64,000 nt of DNA from Pseudolactococcus plantarum. GTDB taxonomy: Bacteria > Bacillota > Bacilli > Lactobacillales > Streptococcaceae. Positions 12,522 through 22,230 of the stretch are shown here, piece after piece. The translations under genes and the position numbers were made by a program. Positions within the stretch are counted from its first letter, which is position 1. Each line of letters opens with the position of its first letter. Location of the stretch: contig NZ_JXJX01000002.1 in assembly GCF_002441715.1 (NCBI RefSeq), forward strand, positions 78,104-142,103, given 5' to 3'. The notes beneath the pieces are model-generated. The model saw only the letters and a list, made by a program, of their open reading frames with translations, was not told the origin of the DNA and made no database searches.

Positions 12522-13292
12522 TTAAGCTTCTTCTTTGTACTCGATATTAAGCTCTTTAGCTATACCATGGTAACCTTCTAACTCAAGGCGCGCAGCAAGT
12601 TCAGGTCCGCCTGTCATGACAACACGACCTTCCATCATAACATGGACAACATCAGGCGTGATGTAGTTTAGTAGGCGTTGGTAGTGAGTAATAATCAACG
12701 CACCGAATTTTTCTCCACGAATCGCATTAATCCCTCTTGAAACAACTTTAAGTGCATCAATATCAAGACCTGAATCAATTTCATCTAAGATACCGAATTT
12801 TGGTTCAAGCATCAAAAGTTGTAAGATTTCATTACGTTTTTTCTCACCACCTGAGAAGCCTTCATTTAGGTAACGTTCAGCCATATCTTCATGCATGTTA
12901 AGTAAGGCCATTTTTTCATCAAGTTTTTTCAAGAAGTCCATGACACCAATTTTGTCGTCATCTTCACGACCTGCATTCATAGCAGCTCGCATAAATTCTG
13001 CATTTGTAATACCTGGGATTTCGCTAGGATATTGCATCGCCAAGAAAAGACCCAAACGTGCACGTTCGTCTACATCCAACTCTAAAATATTTTCACCATC
13101 AAGTAAGATTTCACCTTGCGTAACTTCAAAATTTGGGTTACCCATAATCGCAGCAGAAAGTGTTGACTTACCTGTACCATTTGGCCCCATAATTGCATGT
13201 ATTTCATTTGTATTTATAATTAAATTTACACCTTTGAGAATTTCTTTCTCCTCAACACGAACGTGTAAATCTTTGATTTCTAATGTAGACAT
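12522..13292 (-). CDS. sufC: Fe-S assembly ATPase SufC
   Basis: ABC-type ATPase of the SufBCD complex. I choose ATG at 13292 (256 residues, MSTLEIKDLHV), because GGAGG lies eight bases before it; the longer frame beginning at 13304 starts with a TTG that is part of the Shine-Dalgarno itself. Walker A is GPNGTGKST, the signature is NEGFSGGEKKRNEILQ and Walker B is FGILDEIDSGLDID, all typical of SufC. It is the first gene of the suf operon, just downstream of the tagO terminator. Confidence 0.96.
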   Translation of the reverse strand: MSTLEIKDLHVRVEEKEILKGVNLIINTNEIHAIMGPNGTGKSTLSAAIMGNPNFEVTQGEILLDGENILELDVDERARLGLFLAMQYPSEIPGITNAEFMRAAMNAGREDDDKIGVMDFLKKLDEKMALLNMHEDMAERYLNEGFSGGEKKRNEILQLLMLEPKFGILDEIDSGLDIDALKVVSRGINAIRGEKFGALIITHYQRLLNYITPDVVHVMMEGRVVMTGGPELAARLELEGYHGIAKELNIEYKEEA

Positions 13293-13335
13293 AGTATCCT
13301 CCAAGTATTCTTAATTTGACTAGTCCCATTTTAAC

Positions 13336-13367
13336 AAAAAAAAAGACAAAATAGAATCATTTTGTCT
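13336..13367 (-). terminator. Terminator of tagO
   Basis: AGACAAAAT and ATTTTGTCT arms (13359-13367 and 13344-13352) with a six-base loop and nine T on the minus strand. It separates tagO from sufC. Confidence 0.85.
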
Positions 13368-13375
13368 ATAAAGCT

Positions 13376-14557
13376 TTACATCTTGCCCTTTTTTTTGACC
13401 TCTTGACGATAGTCGCTATTGCCGACAAATTTGATAATGTGTAACAGAGGCGTTCGATCTTTTCCTAACACGCCGACAAGTTCAATCATCACCTCTAGTC
13501 CTATCAGACTAAAGATTAACAAGAAAATGCCGCCCCAACGAGATGAGACATTTAAAATCAAGGCGATAAATGAGAAGATACCAGCTATACCGTAGATGAC
13601 GAGTACTGCTGCGTGTGGTGTCAACCCTAGACTTAAGAGTCTGTGATGGAGATGCATCCGGTCTGCTACCGCAATACTTCCTCCGTTTAGTTTACGTCTG
13701 ATCATGGCAACCACAGTATCTGTTAATGGCACACCAAGGATTAACATCGGTGTTACGATTGCAACGGCTGTCGCATTTTTTAAACCTTGTAGGGATAATA
13801 CTGAGATCATAAACCCTAAAAATAAAGCCCCCGTATCACCAAGATAGATAATAGCTGGTGGAAAGTTATAAGGAAAGAAGCCACCAATAGCGAAAACTAA
13901 AACAAAAATAGTAACCGGAAGATAGATATCTGACGTCCCTAAAAAGAAATAACTGACTATCCCCATCGTTGTTAAACTTATAATAGATACACCACTAGCT
14001 AAACCGTCTAACCCATCTATCAAATTCAAGGCATTGGTAATGGCAAGTATCCAAAATATGGTCGCAAAAAATGACAACCAGGTCGGAAATATCAAAAGCG
14101 GACCACCAAACGGGATCTTGAAATTATCAAATCTACTCGTTGAGAAAAACCAAATGACACAAGCCCCAAGTGTCTGACCTAATAACTTGCTCTTAGCTCC
14201 GATTTCTAATATATCATCTATCAACCCTGTTATTGCGACGATACCACCACCTAAGATAATTGGCCAAATGTAGTTCAAATACGTGGCATTCACACGGTTA
14301 TGATTGGCTAAGCCAACAAATCTAGGCAAAACAAATAAGGTAATCACAGAAAATGCAAGAAAAATAGCCACGCCACCTGCTGATGGCATTGGTTTCAGAT
14401 TAATACGTCTTGCATTTGGATTGTCAACAGCCCCTATCCGTCTTGATACGAAAACCATAATCGGTGTCAAAATCAAGGCGATAATTGCAGTAACCAGTAA
14501 AATAATAATATAGTTAACAGTAAACGGAAATTTAGTTAAGTTATGCATATAGTTCAT
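13376..14557 (-). CDS. tagO: Undecaprenyl-phosphate GlcNAc-1-phosphate transferase (TagO/WecA/RgpG type)
   Basis: A membrane enzyme of 393 residues that starts wall teichoic acid or rhamnose-polysaccharide synthesis by linking GlcNAc-1-P to undecaprenyl phosphate. About eleven hydrophobic segments are visible. Family motifs are present: GLIDDILEIG (111-120), NALNLIDGLDGLA (175-187) and RMHLHHRLLSLG near 300. The start may be residue 4 (MHNLTKF) rather than 1. In streptococci the same position, between mecA and suf, holds rgpG, so the rhamnose-polysaccharide role is likely. Confidence 0.9.
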   Translation of the reverse strand: MNYMHNLTKFPFTVNYIIILLVTAIIALILTPIMVFVSRRIGAVDNPNARRINLKPMPSAGGVAIFLAFSVITLFVLPRFVGLANHNRVNATYLNYIWPIILGGGIVAITGLIDDILEIGAKSKLLGQTLGACVIWFFSTSRFDNFKIPFGGPLLIFPTWLSFFATIFWILAITNALNLIDGLDGLASGVSIISLTTMGIVSYFFLGTSDIYLPVTIFVLVFAIGGFFPYNFPPAIIYLGDTGALFLGFMISVLSLQGLKNATAVAIVTPMLILGVPLTDTVVAMIRRKLNGGSIAVADRMHLHHRLLSLGLTPHAAVLVIYGIAGIFSFIALILNVSSRWGGIFLLIFSLIGLEVMIELVGVLGKDRTPLLHIIKFVGNSDYRQEVKKKGKM

Positions 14558-14711
14558 TATAACAAAAAATTAGTTAATTTTGCTTTTTATTCCGAAATCG
14601 ATGTGCTATTTGCCTAAATTATCTAAAAATTGCCAAAACCAAATTATCTAAACTGCTGTAACTACTCTACCATTTGAGTAATCAGCCATACAGTCAACAA
14701 GGTTGTTACTC

Positions 14712-14754
14712 AAAAAAAGACAACGTATCGACTATCTCGTACTTTGTCTTTTTT
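14712..14754 (-). terminator. Terminator of mecA
   Basis: AAAAGACAA and TTGTCTTTT arms enclose a 20-base, partly paired loop. T runs flank both sides, with the minus-strand run strong. Confidence 0.75.
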
Positions 14755-14774
14755 ATCTTATGATGACGAGCTAC

Positions 14775-15440
14775 TCAAATGCTTTGGAGATTTTCTAAAG
14801 CTTCTTCTCTAAAGATCGTCTTAGCGTGTTCTAGTAGTGTTTCTCTTGAAACATCTGACGTTTCGCCATATTCTAACATTCTAGCACGTAGCAGACTAAC
14901 TGCTTTCACACCTTTTCGTTTTTGATTATCTAAAATCGTGAGGTAAAGATGGTCTTGAAACTCAAAGAGTTCAGATTCTTCAACATCGTCTAAGACAGCT
15001 TTACTTAGCTTGATTGCTTCAGACATCGTCTTGACTCTAAGAATGAAGTAGACAAAATCAGCATGGTCGTCCATGACATCAAAGTTAGGTGCTTTTTCTG
15101 AGTTATCTAGCATATTTGCCAAATCTCCCATCTGCCCCATCGCTTCGTCCATCATTTCTTGTAACCCTTCAGCACCATCAGGAAACTGCATGTTTTCGAT
15201 ATCAGTTTCTTCGGTTACAAGTAAGTCCACGCCTTTTGGATGAGGGCGTACTTGAAAGGTCATCATACCTGTATTTGAGAATTTATCTTCTATTTCAAGT
15301 TCACTTACTAACTCATAAAAAAGTTTCTCTACCATCCCTTGATTGACTAAAAAATCACTCATTTTGATATCGTGATTTTTTAAATCTTCAAATGTAAGGG
15401 AAATTTTCATTGTTTTATCGTTTATTTGTTTATATTCCAT
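14775..15440 (-). CDS. mecA: Adaptor protein MecA
   Basis: MecA, 221 residues, binds substrates such as competence factors and delivers them to ClpC for degradation. The N-terminal domain (MEYKQINDKTMKISLTFEDL) and the C-terminal Clp-binding domain (DHLYLTILDNQKRKG) are recognisable, joined by an acidic Met-rich linker around 85-115. It is upstream of tagO and suf, as in streptococci. An extended -10 (TGATATAAT near 15500) lies before it. Confidence 0.93.
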   Translation of the reverse strand: MEYKQINDKTMKISLTFEDLKNHDIKMSDFLVNQGMVEKLFYELVSELEIEDKFSNTGMMTFQVRPHPKGVDLLVTEETDIENMQFPDGAEGLQEMMDEAMGQMGDLANMLDNSEKAPNFDVMDDHADFVYFILRVKTMSEAIKLSKAVLDDVEESELFEFQDHLYLTILDNQKRKGVKAVSLLRARMLEYGETSDVSRETLLEHAKTIFREEALENLQSI

Positions 15441-15518
15441 AGGTTAGCCCCGCATTTCATTTCAACAAGTTTTAAGTAGTTTTACTTACCTTGACTTCTA
15501 ATTATATCATATTATTAC

Positions 15519-15542
15519 AAAAGCGCTAACTTGAGCGCTTTT
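15519..15542 (-). terminator. Terminator of the amino-acid ABC pair
   Basis: The nine-base perfect arms AAAAGCGCT/AGCGCTTTT have a six-base loop. The hairpin lies between the ATPase gene end and mecA; it could work on either strand, but only minus-strand genes flank it. Confidence 0.75.
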
Positions 15543-15606
15543 ACAACTGTCATATGTTAAATTTACCTTTAAAATCGTTGATTGCTTTATGCTAATCTTA
15601 TCACAC

Positions 15607-16344
15607 TTATAGTACTTTAGCTAAAAATTCTTGGGTTCTAAGTTCTTTCGGGTGATCAAACAGTTCTGTAGGTTCCCCAGATTCAACGATCTTACCATCA
15701 GCCATAAAAATCACACGATCTGCAACTTCTTTGGCAAATCCCATCTCATGCGTTACGATGACCATCGTCATCCCATCACGAGCTAGATCTTGCATCACTG
15801 ATAAGACATCCCCAACCATTTCAGGATCGAGCGCTGATGTTGGTTCATCAAACAACATCACATCAGGACTCATAGCTAAAGCACGCGCGATCGCCACACG
15901 TTGTTGCTGTCCACCAGACAAGCTTTGTGGATACGCTTCAGCCTTATCAACCAAGCCAACTTTGGCAAGTAATTCAAGCGCAACTGTTTTAGCAGCTTCT
16001 TTTGTTAACTTACCAGTATTAACAGGTGCTAAGGTTAGGTTATCTAGTACCGTTAAATTTGGAAAAAGATTGAACTGTTGAAACACCATGCCCATTTTTT
16101 CACGGTGTTTGAACACGTCAGTTGATTTGTCTGCGATATTAGTCCCTTCAAAGTACACCTCTCCTTTTGTGGGGGTTTCTAAGAGATTCATCGTCCGAAG
16201 AAAAGTTGATTTACCAGAACCTGATGGTCCGATCATCACGACAACTTCTCCCTTTTTGATTTGGATATCTAGGCCCTTTAGGACCTCATTTTTATCAAAC
16301 GATTTATATAAATTTCTGATTTCAATCAAATTTGGTGCAGTCAT
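15607..16344 (-). CDS. Polar amino-acid ABC transporter ATP-binding protein (GlnQ type)
   Basis: Cytosolic ATPase of 245 residues energising uptake of a polar amino acid. Walker A is GPSGSGKST, the signature [16 protein letters not shown] and Walker [13 protein letters not shown], followed by the switch His in VTHEMGFA. It overlaps the permease gene by four bases, giving a two-gene operon ending at the hairpin at 15519-15542. No substrate-binding protein gene is adjacent, so the pair may borrow one or have it elsewhere. The exact amino acid cannot be told from sequence; glutamine or arginine are common for the family. Confidence 0.92.
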   Translation of the reverse strand: MTAPNLIEIRNLYKSFDKNEVLKGLDIQIKKGEVVVMIGPSGSGKSTFLRTMNLLETPTKGEVYFEGTNIADKSTDVFKHREKMGMVFQQFNLFPNLTVLDNLTLAPVNTGKLTKEAAKTVALELLAKVGLVDKAEAYPQSLSGGQQQRVAIARALAMSPDVMLFDEPTSALDPEMVGDVLSVMQDLARDGMTMVIVTHEMGFAKEVADRVIFMADGKIVESGEPTELFDHPKELRTQEFLAKVL

Positions 16345-17027
16345 TTTACATATCCTTTCCCAAGTTTTCTCTCAAGTAAATTAACTAAGCGACTGGTAAT
16401 AAAGGTCACAACAAAGTAATACACTGCAACCAGTAGCCAAGGAGATAAACTTTGATAAGTTGTTGAGCTAGTTGTTTGGGCACCATTATAAAGTTCCATA
16501 ACACCAATTGTTGCAAGGAGTGAGCTATCTTTGATGATCGTTACGAATTCATTTCCCAAAGCAGGTAAAATATTACGAATCGCCTGTGGTAAGATCACCT
16601 TTAACATTGTTTGACGTGGTCTAATGCCTAGAGAATAAGCCGCTTCAGTTTGGCCTTTGGGTACTGCATTAATCCCACTACGCACGATTTCCGCAACATA
16701 AGCACCTGAATTCATCGATAACACGATAATCCCTGGGACAAGACGAGATAAATCCTCAGTCAAAATACCAAGTTGGAATTCTGGTAAAGGCATTTTCCCA
16801 AGTACTTGAAACCCAATCATGATTTGTACTAACATCGGTGTCCCACGGAAAATTTCGATGTAAGCATTGGCAAGCCAACGTAAGAAACGTATTTTAGATA
16901 GTTTTCCCAAAGCAATCGTTGTACCCAAAATGGTACCACATACAACCACAAAAGCTGAAATAATCAGGGTAACGATCAATCCGTCATTAAAGTAAGGCAA
17001 AAATTTATCAATAAAACTAAAACTCAT
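16341..17027 (-). CDS. Polar amino-acid ABC transporter permease
   Basis: A 228-residue His/Glu/Gln/Arg-type permease with about five membrane segments. The EAA loop is [20 protein letters not shown], and [12 protein letters not shown] is the family signature. It has no fused substrate-binding domain, unlike lactococcal GlnP. It is co-transcribed with the ATPase downstream. Confidence 0.9.
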   Translation of the reverse strand: MSFSFIDKFLPYFNDGLIVTLIISAFVVVCGTILGTTIALGKLSKIRFLRWLANAYIEIFRGTPMLVQIMIGFQVLGKMPLPEFQLGILTEDLSRLVPGIIVLSMNSGAYVAEIVRSGINAVPKGQTEAAYSLGIRPRQTMLKVILPQAIRNILPALGNEFVTIIKDSSLLATIGVMELYNGAQTTSSTTYQSLSPWLLVAVYYFVVTFITSRLVNLLERKLGKGYVK

Positions 17028-17134
17028 ATGTCATCTCTTTCTCAAAATAGTTATAAATTATTATATCATAAGACATACTGTTTTGCATATTAATTCATTT
17101 ATCTGTATATTTTCTTTTTTGTTCAGGGACAAAC

Positions 17135-17159
17135 AAAAAACGCCACTTGACGTTTTTTT
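17135..17159 (-). terminator. Terminator of msmK
   Basis: An ACG-CA...TG-CGT stem with one mismatch, flanked by A and T runs, lies just after the msmK stop. Confidence 0.65.
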
Positions 17160-17166
17160 ATTTTCC

Positions 17167-18297
17167 TTAACCAATAATACGTTCTTCTGTATTAATATCA
17201 AAGAAATGGGCTTTGTTGATGTTGAAGGTTAGGTCTACAACCTCACCTGGCTGACGAAAATCACGTGCATCTACTTTTGAGACAAACTCAGTATCACCAA
17301 CTTTTGCATATAACATCGTTTCAGCGCCTAACAACTCAGATACCACAACTTCAGCCTTAACGATTTGATTAGGAAATACATCTTGTACAATAGGTTCAGC
17401 AGAAATATCTTCTGGTCGGATACCAAACCACAATTTTTGACCCTGATATCCTGCTTTTTTAAGTAATTTTTCTTGTCCTTCTGGGATAATCATCTCAAAA
17501 CCAGTACCATTACTAATGACATTTCCATTCAGTGTAACCTCAAAGAAATTCATAGCTGGACTACCGATGAAGCCTGCGACAAATTTATTAGCTGGTTCAT
17601 TATATAGGTCTTTTGGTTCACCAATTTGTTCGATTCGTCCTGTTGTCCCATCTGCACTTTTAGTCGCACTCATGATAACAATACGATCAGCAAGTGTCAT
17701 CGCTTCAGTTTGATCATGGGTAACATAGATCGTTGTTGCACCAATACGGCGGTGAATCTTTGCAATCTCAGCCCGCATCGTCACACGTAATTTGGCGTCT
17801 AAGTTTGATAATGGTTCATCCATCAAGAAAACTTTTGCATCACGAACAATCGCACGCCCCATTGCCACACGTTGCCGTTGTCCACCTGACATATCAGCAG
17901 GCTTACGATCTAATAACTCAGTTAAACCAAGAATTTCAGCAGCTTCTTCTACTCTTTTCTTGATATCATCTTTTTTATATTTTCTAAGTTTTAACCCAAA
18001 TGCCATATTATCAAATACAGTCATATGGGGATAGAGTGCATAGTTTTGAAAGACCATTGCGATATCTCTATCTTTCGGTGCGACATCATTCATGCGAACA
18101 TCATCAATCGAAAACTCACCACTTGTGATGTCCTCAAGTCCTGCTATCATTCGAAGTGTTGTTGATTTCCCACAGCCAGACGGGCCTACAAAGACGATAA
18201 ACTCTTTATCTTTGACATCCAAATTGAAATTTTCGACTGCTTTGATTTTAGCATTAGGATAGACTTTATCTACATGTTCTAGTTTTAATGTTGTCAT
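17167..18297 (-). CDS. msmK: Multiple-sugar ABC transporter ATPase (MsmK/UgpC type)
   Basis: Shared ATPase for carbohydrate ABC importers, 376 residues. Walker [10 protein letters not shown], signature [14 protein letters not shown] and Walker [16 protein letters not shown] are visible. The C-terminal TOBE/MalK-like regulatory domain follows from about 235 ([20 protein letters not shown]). It stands alone with no permease genes nearby, as streptococcal msmK does, where one ATPase serves several importers. A cre site lies in its promoter, fitting CcpA control. Confidence 0.93.
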   Translation of the reverse strand: MTTLKLEHVDKVYPNAKIKAVENFNLDVKDKEFIVFVGPSGCGKSTTLRMIAGLEDITSGEFSIDDVRMNDVAPKDRDIAMVFQNYALYPHMTVFDNMAFGLKLRKYKKDDIKKRVEEAAEILGLTELLDRKPADMSGGQRQRVAMGRAIVRDAKVFLMDEPLSNLDAKLRVTMRAEIAKIHRRIGATTIYVTHDQTEAMTLADRIVIMSATKSADGTTGRIEQIGEPKDLYNEPANKFVAGFIGSPAMNFFEVTLNGNVISNGTGFEMIIPEGQEKLLKKAGYQGQKLWFGIRPEDISAEPIVQDVFPNQIVKAEVVVSELLGAETMLYAKVGDTEFVSKVDARDFRQPGEVVDLTFNINKAHFFDINTEERIIG

Positions 18298-18326
18298 TTT
18301 TTCACCTCGTTTTATTTGATACTTTA

Positions 18327-18347
18327 ATTATAAAGAAAACGTTTGCA
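18327..18347 (-). promoter_or_regulatory. msmK promoter -10 with cre site
   Basis: On the minus strand TGCAAACGTTTTCT (18347-18334) fits a cre with one or two deviations. TATAAT (18332-18327) follows immediately, so CcpA would sit between -35 and -10. The -35 is weak. Confidence 0.65.
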
Positions 18348-18444
18348 AAACAAAAGATACAAAAGGCCTATATTTTTTGTACAATCTGCTTATTTACTAC
18401 ATAGCATGAGTTTTCAAAAATGACACTGTAGCTGGTTTATTCTC

Positions 18445-18479
18445 AAAAAAAAATAGACCACTCTCTAAAGACTAGTCTA
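18445..18479 (-). terminator. Terminator of the DEAD-box helicase gene
   Basis: TAGAC/GTCTA arms (18475-18479 and 18454-18458) with partly paired interior, then nine T on the minus strand, eleven bases past the stop. Confidence 0.75.
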
Positions 18480-18489
18480 CTTAATCTGA

Positions 18490-19830
18490 TTAGAAGCTTT
18501 GACGTTTAGCTTTACGCTCAGCACGACCTTGTGCACGACCTTCAATCCGTTTTTTCGCTTTCTTTTGTTTATCAATTTCCCAGCCAATTTTCTTCTTATA
18601 AGCTGGTTTGATTTGTTTTTTCTTCTTCTTAACAAGACCAATCATGGTAATATCAAGCGCTTCACGCGTTTTTTCTCGTTTATTACGACGATCACGGTCA
18701 TAAGAATCGACAATTTCATTATTCTTGATCACTTTTGGGGTAAAGCTAATGCCCATTTTTTCAAGTTCATGAATCGCAGCATCATCAGATGGTTGATATA
18801 GCGTGATCGCAGTACCCGACATACCATTACGACCTGTTCGACCAACACGATGCACGAAGAACTCTAAATCACGTGGAATGCCGTCATTGATGATATGACT
18901 CACACCCTCGATATCGATACCACGCGCAGCTAAATCTGTCGCAACGACAAACTGATAGTCCAGATTCTGAACTGCTTTCATAATACGCTTACGTTCACGT
19001 GGTGGGACACCGCCATGAATTTTCGCGACTTTAAAGCCATTATTTGCTAAGAAACGATGTAACTCATCAGCTCTTTCTTTAGTATTGGTAAAGATCATTG
19101 CTAGATAAGGATTTAATGTTTGCAAGATTTCTAGAATCGTCCCATTATTGCCACGACCTTTAGTTGAAAATACCCAATTATCAATCGTATCGCTGATGAC
19201 TGTTTTTGTTGCAATCTTTTCCATAACTGGTTGATTGAGGTACTTCTTAAGAAATGGTTGTAATTTTTGTGGAATCGTTGCTGAAAATACTAGCATCTGT
19301 ACTTTTTTGTCAAAAGTACCTGCGATTTTGTCTACCTCCGACAAAAATCCCATATCTAGTGTCATATCTGCTTCATCGACTACAAACATACTAGCAGTAT
19401 AAGTTTTCAAGGCTTGTGCATCGATCAAATCTAAAATTCGACCTGGTGTACCAATCACGATATGAGGTTGGTTACTCGCTAGTTTTTCAATCTGACGTTT
19501 CTTATCTGTACCACCAACAAAATTAGAAATACGGATGTTGCCATCAAACTGTGTAAAGACCATGGCAGCTTGATATATCTGAGTCGCAAGCTCTCGTGAT
19601 GGCGCTGTGATAACTGCTTGGACACCATCTATCGTAGGGTCTATATTCTGAAAAATTGGTAGCAAAAAGGTATGGGTCTTACCAGAGCCAGTTTTGGATT
19701 CACCAACAATATCACGCCCATTAAGTGCAATAGGAATCAATTTTTCTTGAACAGGTGTTGCTGTTTTAAAGCGAATTTTTTCTAATGTATCATTTATAAA
19801 TGGTTTAAAATTAAAATCTGTAAATAGCAT
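18490..19830 (-). CDS. cshB: DEAD-box RNA helicase (CshB type)
   Basis: ATP-dependent RNA helicase of 446 residues. Motifs in order: Q motif (KTATPVQEKLIP), motif I SKTGSGKT, Ia APSRELATQ, Ib GTPGRILDL, II VDEADMTLD, III SATIP, IV IFTNT, V ATDLAARGID and VI HRVGRTGR. The C-terminal ~80 residues are very Lys/Arg-rich, as in RNA-binding tails of cold-shock helicases. Length and tail match CshB/YqfR rather than the longer CshA. It has its own extended -10 promoter (TGTTATAAT near 19865). Confidence 0.9.
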   Translation of the reverse strand: MLFTDFNFKPFINDTLEKIRFKTATPVQEKLIPIALNGRDIVGESKTGSGKTHTFLLPIFQNIDPTIDGVQAVITAPSRELATQIYQAAMVFTQFDGNIRISNFVGGTDKKRQIEKLASNQPHIVIGTPGRILDLIDAQALKTYTASMFVVDEADMTLDMGFLSEVDKIAGTFDKKVQMLVFSATIPQKLQPFLKKYLNQPVMEKIATKTVISDTIDNWVFSTKGRGNNGTILEILQTLNPYLAMIFTNTKERADELHRFLANNGFKVAKIHGGVPPRERKRIMKAVQNLDYQFVVATDLAARGIDIEGVSHIINDGIPRDLEFFVHRVGRTGRNGMSGTAITLYQPSDDAAIHELEKMGISFTPKVIKNNEIVDSYDRDRRNKREKTREALDITMIGLVKKKKKQIKPAYKKKIGWEIDKQKKAKKRIEGRAQGRAERKAKRQSF

Positions 19831-19936
19831 ATTTTTCTCGTTTTTCTAGTAGTCGTGCTTCTATTATAACATAAAATATTCTTCTAATTTTTCTTTTATC
19901 CCCTAAAGGAGCTGCCGATGCCAATTTGCGATACTC

Positions 19937-19971
19937 AAAAAACACCACCAAGCTCGTTGCTCAGTCGTGTT
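19937..19971 (-). terminator. Probable terminator of the leu operon
   Basis: Imperfect arms (19959-19971 with 19941-19954; AACAC...GTGTT outer, AGC/GCT inner) are followed by six T on the minus strand, ten bases past the leuD stop. Confidence 0.55.
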
Positions 19972-19980
19972 TGATGATCA

Positions 19981-20571
19981 TTATTGCCAATAAGCAGGCC
20001 GTTTGGCCTCATATGCTGTAATTAGCTCTTCAAATTCTAGAGTGATGCCGATGTCATCAAGACCATCCACAAGTTTTCTCTTCCACTCTGCATCAATCTC
20101 AAAGGTAAAGTTACCTTTAGATGTCTTGATTGTCTGATTAGGTAAATCAATTTCAATTGTTTCATCTGCAGATAAAGATGCTAATAATTCACGCGTCTCA
20201 AGTGGCTGTACGATAGGTAAAATCCCATTTTTTAACTCATTGTTGTAATGAATATCTGAAAATGACCCAGCGATAACAGCATGAAACCCGTAATCTTTAA
20301 TCGCCCAAGCCGCATGCTCACGAGAAGATCCTGAACCAAAGTTATCCCCAGCAATGAGAATCGTTGCTTGACGATATTCTGGATGGTTGAGGATGAAATC
20401 AGGATTTTCAGTTTCGCCATCGCTCAGATAACGCCATTCAAAAAACATATTTTTACCAAAACCAGTCTTATCGGTTGATTTCAAAAATTGTTTTGGAATA
20501 ATTTGGTCTGTATCGATATTATCGTTCATGATTGGTACTGTTGTACCTTTATAAACCGTAAACTTCTCCAT
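19981..20571 (-). CDS. leuD: 3-isopropylmalate dehydratase small subunit LeuD
   Basis: LeuD, 196 residues, swivel-domain subunit of isopropylmalate isomerase in leucine synthesis. Typical segments are [17 protein letters not shown] and [17 protein letters not shown]. The start codon shares one base with the leuC stop. It is the last gene of the operon in this window; no ilv gene follows, unlike the leu-ilv cluster I recall from L. lactis. Confidence 0.96.
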   Translation of the reverse strand: MEKFTVYKGTTVPIMNDNIDTDQIIPKQFLKSTDKTGFGKNMFFEWRYLSDGETENPDFILNHPEYRQATILIAGDNFGSGSSREHAAWAIKDYGFHAVIAGSFSDIHYNNELKNGILPIVQPLETRELLASLSADETIEIDLPNQTIKTSKGNFTFEIDAEWKRKLVDGLDDIGITLEFEELITAYEAKRPAYWQ

Positions 20572-21944
20572 TAGGCTACTACCTCCCGTGCATCTACAAA
20601 CTTACCATTGATTGCTGCGAGTGCTGCCATCACTGGGCTACAAAGATGTGTTCTAGCACCATGACCTTGACGTCCTTCAAAGTTACGATTTGACGTTGAC
20701 GCACAATGTACACCTTCTGGTACATGGTCAGGATTCATACCAAGACACATCGAACACCCAGGTTCACGCCACTCAAATCCAGCATCTGTAAAGATTTTAT
20801 CAAGCCCTAGTGCTTCTGCTGCTTCCTTAACAGGACGACTACCTGGTACAACAATCGCTGTTAGCGTGTCTGCAATTTTATGTCCTTTAACAATATCTGC
20901 GGCTAATTGTAAATCGCTTAGACGGGCGTTGGTACAAGAGCCTATAAAGACATAACCTAGTTCGATCTCTTCAGGTTTGCCACCTGGCTTAAGATCCATA
21001 TAATTATAAGCACGCTCATCATTAAAATCTTTAATTTCAGGGAAAGTTTCTGTAAACTCGATACCCATCTCAGGGTTAGTGCCCCATGTGACCATAGGCG
21101 CAAGTTTTGAGACATCTATCGTGATCACTTTGTCATATACTGCATCCTCATCAGAAGGTAGTGTTTTCCAGTCTGCGATTGCTGCTGCCATATCTTTTGG
21201 TGCAAACTCACGGCCACTCACGTAATCATACGTTTTTTGATCTGGATTCATCAACCCTATTTTTGACCCAAATTCAATTGCCATGTTACAGATGGTCATT
21301 CTCTCTTCCATCTCGAGTGCATCAATCGCCTCTCCAGTAAATTCAACTGCATAGCCAACACCAGCATCAACACCATGTTTAGCAATCAACGCTAAGATGA
21401 AGTCTTTTGAGTAGACACCTTTAGCTGGTTTACCTATGAATTCAACTTTCATTTGTTTTGGTTTAACTTGCCAAAGTGTTTGTGTCGCAAAAACATGTTC
21501 CACCTCACTAGTCCCAATACCAAAGGCAATCGCGCCAAATGCACCATTAGTTGCCGTATGTGAATCACCACAAACAATGACTTTACCTGGTTGGCTATTA
21601 CCAGTTTCTGGTCCTACCATGTGAACAATACCTTGACGTTTAGAGCCATGAGTGGCAGCATCAATCCCAAATTCTTTGACATTTCTAGCTAGAGTATCAA
21701 TTTGATTTTTTGAAATCAAATCAGAAATATTAAAAATGTCTACAGTTGGGACGTTATGGTCAGTTGTCCCAAAAGTTAAATCTGGTCGACGTACTTGACG
21801 TCCAGCTTCTCGTAAACCTTGGAATGCTTGAGGACTGGTTACCTCATGAATCATGTGAAAATCCACATAAAGGAGTTGCGGTTCAAACTCCTCACCTGTA
21901 ATGACATGACGAGCCCATAGCTTATCAAAAATTGTTTGTCCCAT
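20571..21944 (-). CDS. leuC: 3-isopropylmalate dehydratase large subunit LeuC
   Basis: Aconitase-family subunit, 457 residues, carrying the [4Fe-4S] cluster of isopropylmalate isomerase. Cluster cysteines lie in [12 protein letters not shown] and in [11 protein letters not shown]-terminal [12 protein letters not shown] and DHNVPT are family signatures. It needs the Suf machinery encoded at 6.6-13.3 kb for its cluster. Confidence 0.96.
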   Translation of the reverse strand: MGQTIFDKLWARHVITGEEFEPQLLYVDFHMIHEVTSPQAFQGLREAGRQVRRPDLTFGTTDHNVPTVDIFNISDLISKNQIDTLARNVKEFGIDAATHGSKRQGIVHMVGPETGNSQPGKVIVCGDSHTATNGAFGAIAFGIGTSEVEHVFATQTLWQVKPKQMKVEFIGKPAKGVYSKDFILALIAKHGVDAGVGYAVEFTGEAIDALEMEERMTICNMAIEFGSKIGLMNPDQKTYDYVSGREFAPKDMAAAIADWKTLPSDEDAVYDKVITIDVSKLAPMVTWGTNPEMGIEFTETFPEIKDFNDERAYNYMDLKPGGKPEEIELGYVFIGSCTNARLSDLQLAADIVKGHKIADTLTAIVVPGSRPVKEAAEALGLDKIFTDAGFEWREPGCSMCLGMNPDHVPEGVHCASTSNRNFEGRQGHGARTHLCSPVMAALAAINGKFVDAREVVA

Positions 21945-21957
21945 ATTTTGCTTCTTT

Positions 21958-22230
21958 CTAATTTTTAAACAACAAATAGATAATAATTGCCTCTATTATA
22001 ACACTAAACCACCAGATTATCTGAAAATAAAGCTTTCGTGTTTTGTGATGATAAATATGCGCTGCAATCACAGCACCGATACCCCCACACAAAGCTGTTG
22101 ATACTAACAGTGTTTTTTCACTAATTCGCCATTTGCCTTTAATCGCACGTCTTTTGTCTATAGCATATAAACTAAAGGTCACGATATTCCAAGCTACTAG
22201 TAAACTAGCCAAAATCAACCTTATACGCAT
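21958..22230 (-). CDS. DUF1294 small membrane protein in the leu operon
   Basis: A 90-residue protein with three hydrophobic segments (about 4-24, 42-61, 71-88) and the DUF1294 hallmark YAIDKRRA...WRISEKTLL. It overlaps the leuB stop by ten bases and precedes leuC by 13, so it is made with the operon. An unknown gene at this place (orf2) was described, as I recall, in the L. lactis leu operon. Its function is unknown; conservation of the position hints at a role tied to leucine synthesis, or simple hitch-hiking. Confidence 0.85.
   Translation of the reverse strand: MRIRLILASLLVAWNIVTFSLYAIDKRRAIKGKWRISEKTLLVSTALCGGIGAVIAAHIYHHKTRKLYFQIIWWFSVIIEAIIIYLLFKN

Noticed and set aside
12895-13314. 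139-codon plus-strand frame opposite sufC
   Set aside because: It is the mirror of a strongly conserved coding region, lacks a ribosome site and has low-complexity Ser/Pro/Ile composition typical of antisense frames.
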